A stretch of DNA of 6,441 nucleotides from CAYXVU01 sp964468725 (GTDB lineage: Bacteria; Acidobacteriota; Blastocatellia; UBA7656): the NCBI GenBank assembly GCA_964468725.1, contig CAYXVU010000304.1:1-6441 (forward strand). The letters are read 5' to 3'. The translations under genes were made by a program, and so were the position numbers. Shown here in pieces: positions 4,286 through 6,441 of this stretch (its first letter is position 1; each line of letters opens with the position of its first letter). Under the pieces are notes generated by a model. The model ran no database searches and was not told the origin of the DNA. It worked only from the letters and a program-made list of their open reading frames with translations.

Positions 4286-6441
4286 TCACTGAGTCGGCGA
4301 TTGAAAAGTCCGCACACCGATTGTTGCACCATCCGTTTCTACCGTTATCCTTCCCATTCGAGCGGTCTCCAAAATCGTCGCCCCTAATTGGCGATAGCGT
4401 TCCAACACCTCTTTATGCGGATGGCCATAAGGATTCCGTTCACCAGCCGAAACGATTGCCCATTGCGGCCTTACTGCCTCTAAAAAAATTTGTGATGATG
4501 ATGTCTTCGAACCGTGATGCGGCACTTTTAGGACATCGGCGCGCAGGTCAAATCCGGACTGAAGGAGCAGGGCTTCAGCAGGACGTTCGATGTCACCTGT
4601 AAACAGAAACGAAGACACACCGAAACGAAGATGCACGACGATAGAGCGGTTGTTGTCGGAAAGTTGTAATGCCGATGTCAACGGATCGGGCGAGAGAATC
4701 TCGAGTCTCACCCCTTGCAGGTCGAAATTCTCTCTTGCTTGAACGATGGTAGTCGGCGCTTGCTGTTTTTCGAGGGCGACTATCAACTCACGGAAACTCT
4801 CTGCATCGGTTGTTGTCGGTTGTGCCAGGATGAGTTGGCCGACGGAGAAATTCTTTGCAATGTCAGCAAATCCGCTGATGTGATCGGCGTCAGCATGGGT
4901 GGCTAACAGGTAGTCCACCCGCGTCAACTTCATCGCCCACAGGCAGCGTGATATGACCCTTTCTCCAATCGAAAATTCCTGCCCCTGCTCCGCCGAGGCC
5001 GCTTCGAAGTCACTCGGATGATCGGTGCCCCTGTTTTCTTGCCCAGAACGATGTGCGGCGGTATCTCCGCCAGCGTCAATTAGCATCGTTGCGCCCTGTG
5101 GAAAGATCACTAGCGCGCAATCACCTTGCCCGACATCAAGGAAGTGGATGGTCAGTTTGCCGGTTGCTTTCGGCGTCGGCGGATTGATGAGCATGAAGGC
5201 AGAGGCAAAGAGGGCAACAGCCCATAGGAGCGCCAAGGCGATTGATTTGCGTCGAGCCGGTTTCACTGTCAGGCTTTCGCCTTGCGAGTGGATCGGACGC
5301 TGATGGGTTTGCCATTTGCGCGCCAGCGGGTTGCGCATGTCAATCGGTTGCCAGCGATAAAGTTGCCAACTCAATGCAACGAGTGGCACATAGAAGAGCG
5401 AGTACAGTACGGTCTGCCAACCTTCATAGTGAGCAACGCGAAAGGTCGCCGCCGGTAAGAATCGGAACGGAGTGATTTGATTGACCAGCCAATTGTGAGA
5501 AAGCGTCGCGCACCAACCAGATGCCCAAACAATAGATTCATGCACCCATCCCAATAATGTGGCCACAATACCGCATACCATCAAGATGCCGCTGAGTATC
5601 CCGGTTGCGGGATTCAGAAGTATGCCGATTGGCGATAGACGGTTGAAATAGAAACAACTGAGCGGTAATGACGCAAGTTGAATGGCGACGGAGACAATCA
5701 GGAGAGTGAAGAAAAGTTTGACGAGGTGCTGTACGCGCCAACGGTTGAGCCATCGTGCCAAAGGTGATTTATCGAGTCGGTAACGAATTGAAGATAGCGA
5801 CCTCTCTTTTTGGAAGCCACGCTCATCCCAGAAGAGAATTTCCGAAATGGTCTTTAAGGTTTTTGAGCAGTTTGGCGGATGAGGAGTTGCACTGTTGGGT
5901 TGCCAAGCGCCGATGCGATGCAGGGTTTCGATGAGCGGAAGAGCAAGGCTAACGATGGCGGCGACGGCGATGAAGCTCATCTGAAACCCGGGGTCGGCAA
6001 GAAGTGAAGGCTGCCACGCGAGCATGACAAATGCAGCAAGCGATAAAGTGTTAAGAGAGATGGCGCGGCGAAAGAGGAGAGGTGCGATGATCGCCGTCGT
6101 TATCATTACTGTGGCTCGCGTAACCGGCGCTGCCAGACCCACCATAACCGCGTAGAGCCAGAGCAGGAGGAGCGTCAGCAAACAGTGAAACAATCGTTTA
6201 CGCTGAGGGAGCCATCCGGCGAGCAACAGCCAAGCGAAGATGGCGACGTGCATGCCGGAAATGGAGAGGATGTGATAGGTCGAACTCTCCCGAAGTCGTT
6301 CGGTTACTTCGGCGTCGAGAAAATAGCGATTGCCCATCAGCATCGCTTTGAGCGTTCCGGAAACCGGCGGACGAAAGTAGAGATCGAGCCGCTGCATGAT
6401 TTGGAGCCGAGCGCGATAGAGGACTCGCAATACGCTGGTTT
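4286..6441 (-). CDS. comEC: ComEC/Rec2 competence protein: DNA-uptake channel with C-terminal metallo-beta-lactamase domain; 5' end outside window
   Basis: An inner-membrane protein that carries single-stranded DNA into the cytoplasm during natural transformation. 717 codons are present; the frame stays open to the window edge with no convincing start, so the usual N-terminal DUF4131/OB region is missing here. Residues below are numbered from the Leu codon at 6430. The Competence domain begins near 15, with SISGMHVA (56-63) and APVTRAT (101-107). Hydrophobic segments lie at about 60-75, 82-100, 105-120, 126-138, 150-166, 238-262, 267-296, 338-356 and 396-414. The lactamase-like domain (about 424-705) shows LDVGQGD (431-437), DAGGD (452-456), the metal motif H-x-D-x-D-H (512-517), NNRSIV (593-598), TGD (611-613), KVPHHGS (635-641) and YGHPH (668-672), so its nuclease-type site looks intact. 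Two unusually hydrophilic stretches occur, about 170-237 between membrane segments and 457-485 after DAGGD. No other competence gene is in the window. Confidence 0.92.
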   Translation of the reverse strand, partial: TSVLRVLYRARLQIMQRLDLYFRPPVSGTLKAMLMGNRYFLDAEVTERLRESSTYHILSISGMHVAIFAWLLLAGWLPQRKRLFHCLLTLLLLWLYAVMVGLAAPVTRATVMITTAIIAPLLFRRAISLNTLSLAAFVMLAWQPSLLADPGFQMSFIAVAAIVSLALPLIETLHRIGAWQPNSATPHPPNCSKTLKTISEILFWDERGFQKERSLSSIRYRLDKSPLARWLNRWRVQHLVKLFFTLLIVSVAIQLASLPLSCFYFNRLSPIGILLNPATGILSGILMVCGIVATLLGWVHESIVWASGWCATLSHNWLVNQITPFRFLPAATFRVAHYEGWQTVLYSLFYVPLVALSWQLYRWQPIDMRNPLARKWQTHQRPIHSQGESLTVKPARRKSIALALLWAVALFASAFMLINPPTPKATGKLTIHFLDVGQGDCALVIFPQGATMLIDAGGDTAAHRSGQENRGTDHPSDFEAASAEQGQEFSIGERVISRCLWAMKLTRVDYLLATHADADHISGFADIAKNFSVGQLILAQPTTTDAESFRELIVALEKQQAPTTIVQARENFDLQGVRLEILSPDPLTSALQLSDNNRSIVVHLRFGVSSFLFTGDIERPAEALLLQSGFDLRADVLKVPHHGSKTSSSQIFLEAVRPQWAIVSAGERNPYGHPHKEVLERYRQLGATILETARMGRITVETDGATIGVRTFQSPTQ

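Noticed and set aside
4481..4490. T-run in comEC that forms a U-UUU-UUA slippery heptamer in the reading frame
   Set aside because: A -1 shift would end after about a dozen codons and remove the end of the lactamase domain. No downstream stimulatory structure was seen, so it is probably a chance Phe-Leu run.

Overview
The window looks like chromosomal DNA from a free-living bacterium of moderate G+C content. The best guess is an acidobacterium, perhaps Blastocatellia-like. This rests on the style of the proteins: a secreted protein with a PPC-like beta domain of the type that precedes TPR/CHAT proteins, a COG3375-type GNAT paired with an N-succinylamino acid racemase/OSBS, and a ComEC with a fused metallo-beta-lactamase domain. 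The assignment is inference and is not proven by a marker gene. No mobile element, tRNA, rRNA or CRISPR array was seen.

Layout. (1) Bases 1-448, minus strand: the first 149 codons of a secreted protein, cut by the window edge. It has a signal peptide followed by a PPC-like domain. (2) Bases 449-870: a 422-bp divergent intergenic region, the most structured non-coding part of the window. It holds a plausible minus-strand promoter, a long bulged hairpin that would lie in the minus-strand leader, a perfect 12-bp-arm palindrome between the two promoters, and a plus-strand promoter so close to the next ATG that the message would be nearly leaderless. (3) Bases 871-2797, plus strand: a two-gene operon of a GNAT acyltransferase (COG3375 type) and an enolase-superfamily enzyme of the NSAR/OSBS (MenC type 2) group. 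(4) Bases 2798-3069: a non-coding gap with a strong sigma70-like promoter (perfect TATAAT, 17-bp spacer). (5) Bases 3070-4271, plus strand: FabG-type 3-oxoacyl-ACP reductase followed by a PaaI-like hotdog thioesterase, 38 bp apart and probably co-transcribed. (6) Bases 4286-6441, minus strand: the C-terminal 717 residues of the DNA-uptake channel ComEC/Rec2, converging on the thioesterase with only 14 bp between the stops. Its N-terminus lies outside the window.

How the genes may work together. The GNAT/NSAR pair matches the logic of the known pathway in which a GNAT N-succinylates a D-amino acid, NSAR racemises the N-succinyl amino acid and a deacylase releases the L-form. The deacylase is not in this window, so the same enzyme could instead act in menaquinone synthesis as OSBS, or do both. 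FabG plus the hotdog enzyme suggests reduction and hydrolysis of acyl thioesters, with unknown substrate. ComEC is a separate housekeeping or competence function. I did not find a clearly novel multi-gene system. The most interesting leads are the structured divergent regulatory region and the apparent leaderless start of the GNAT gene.
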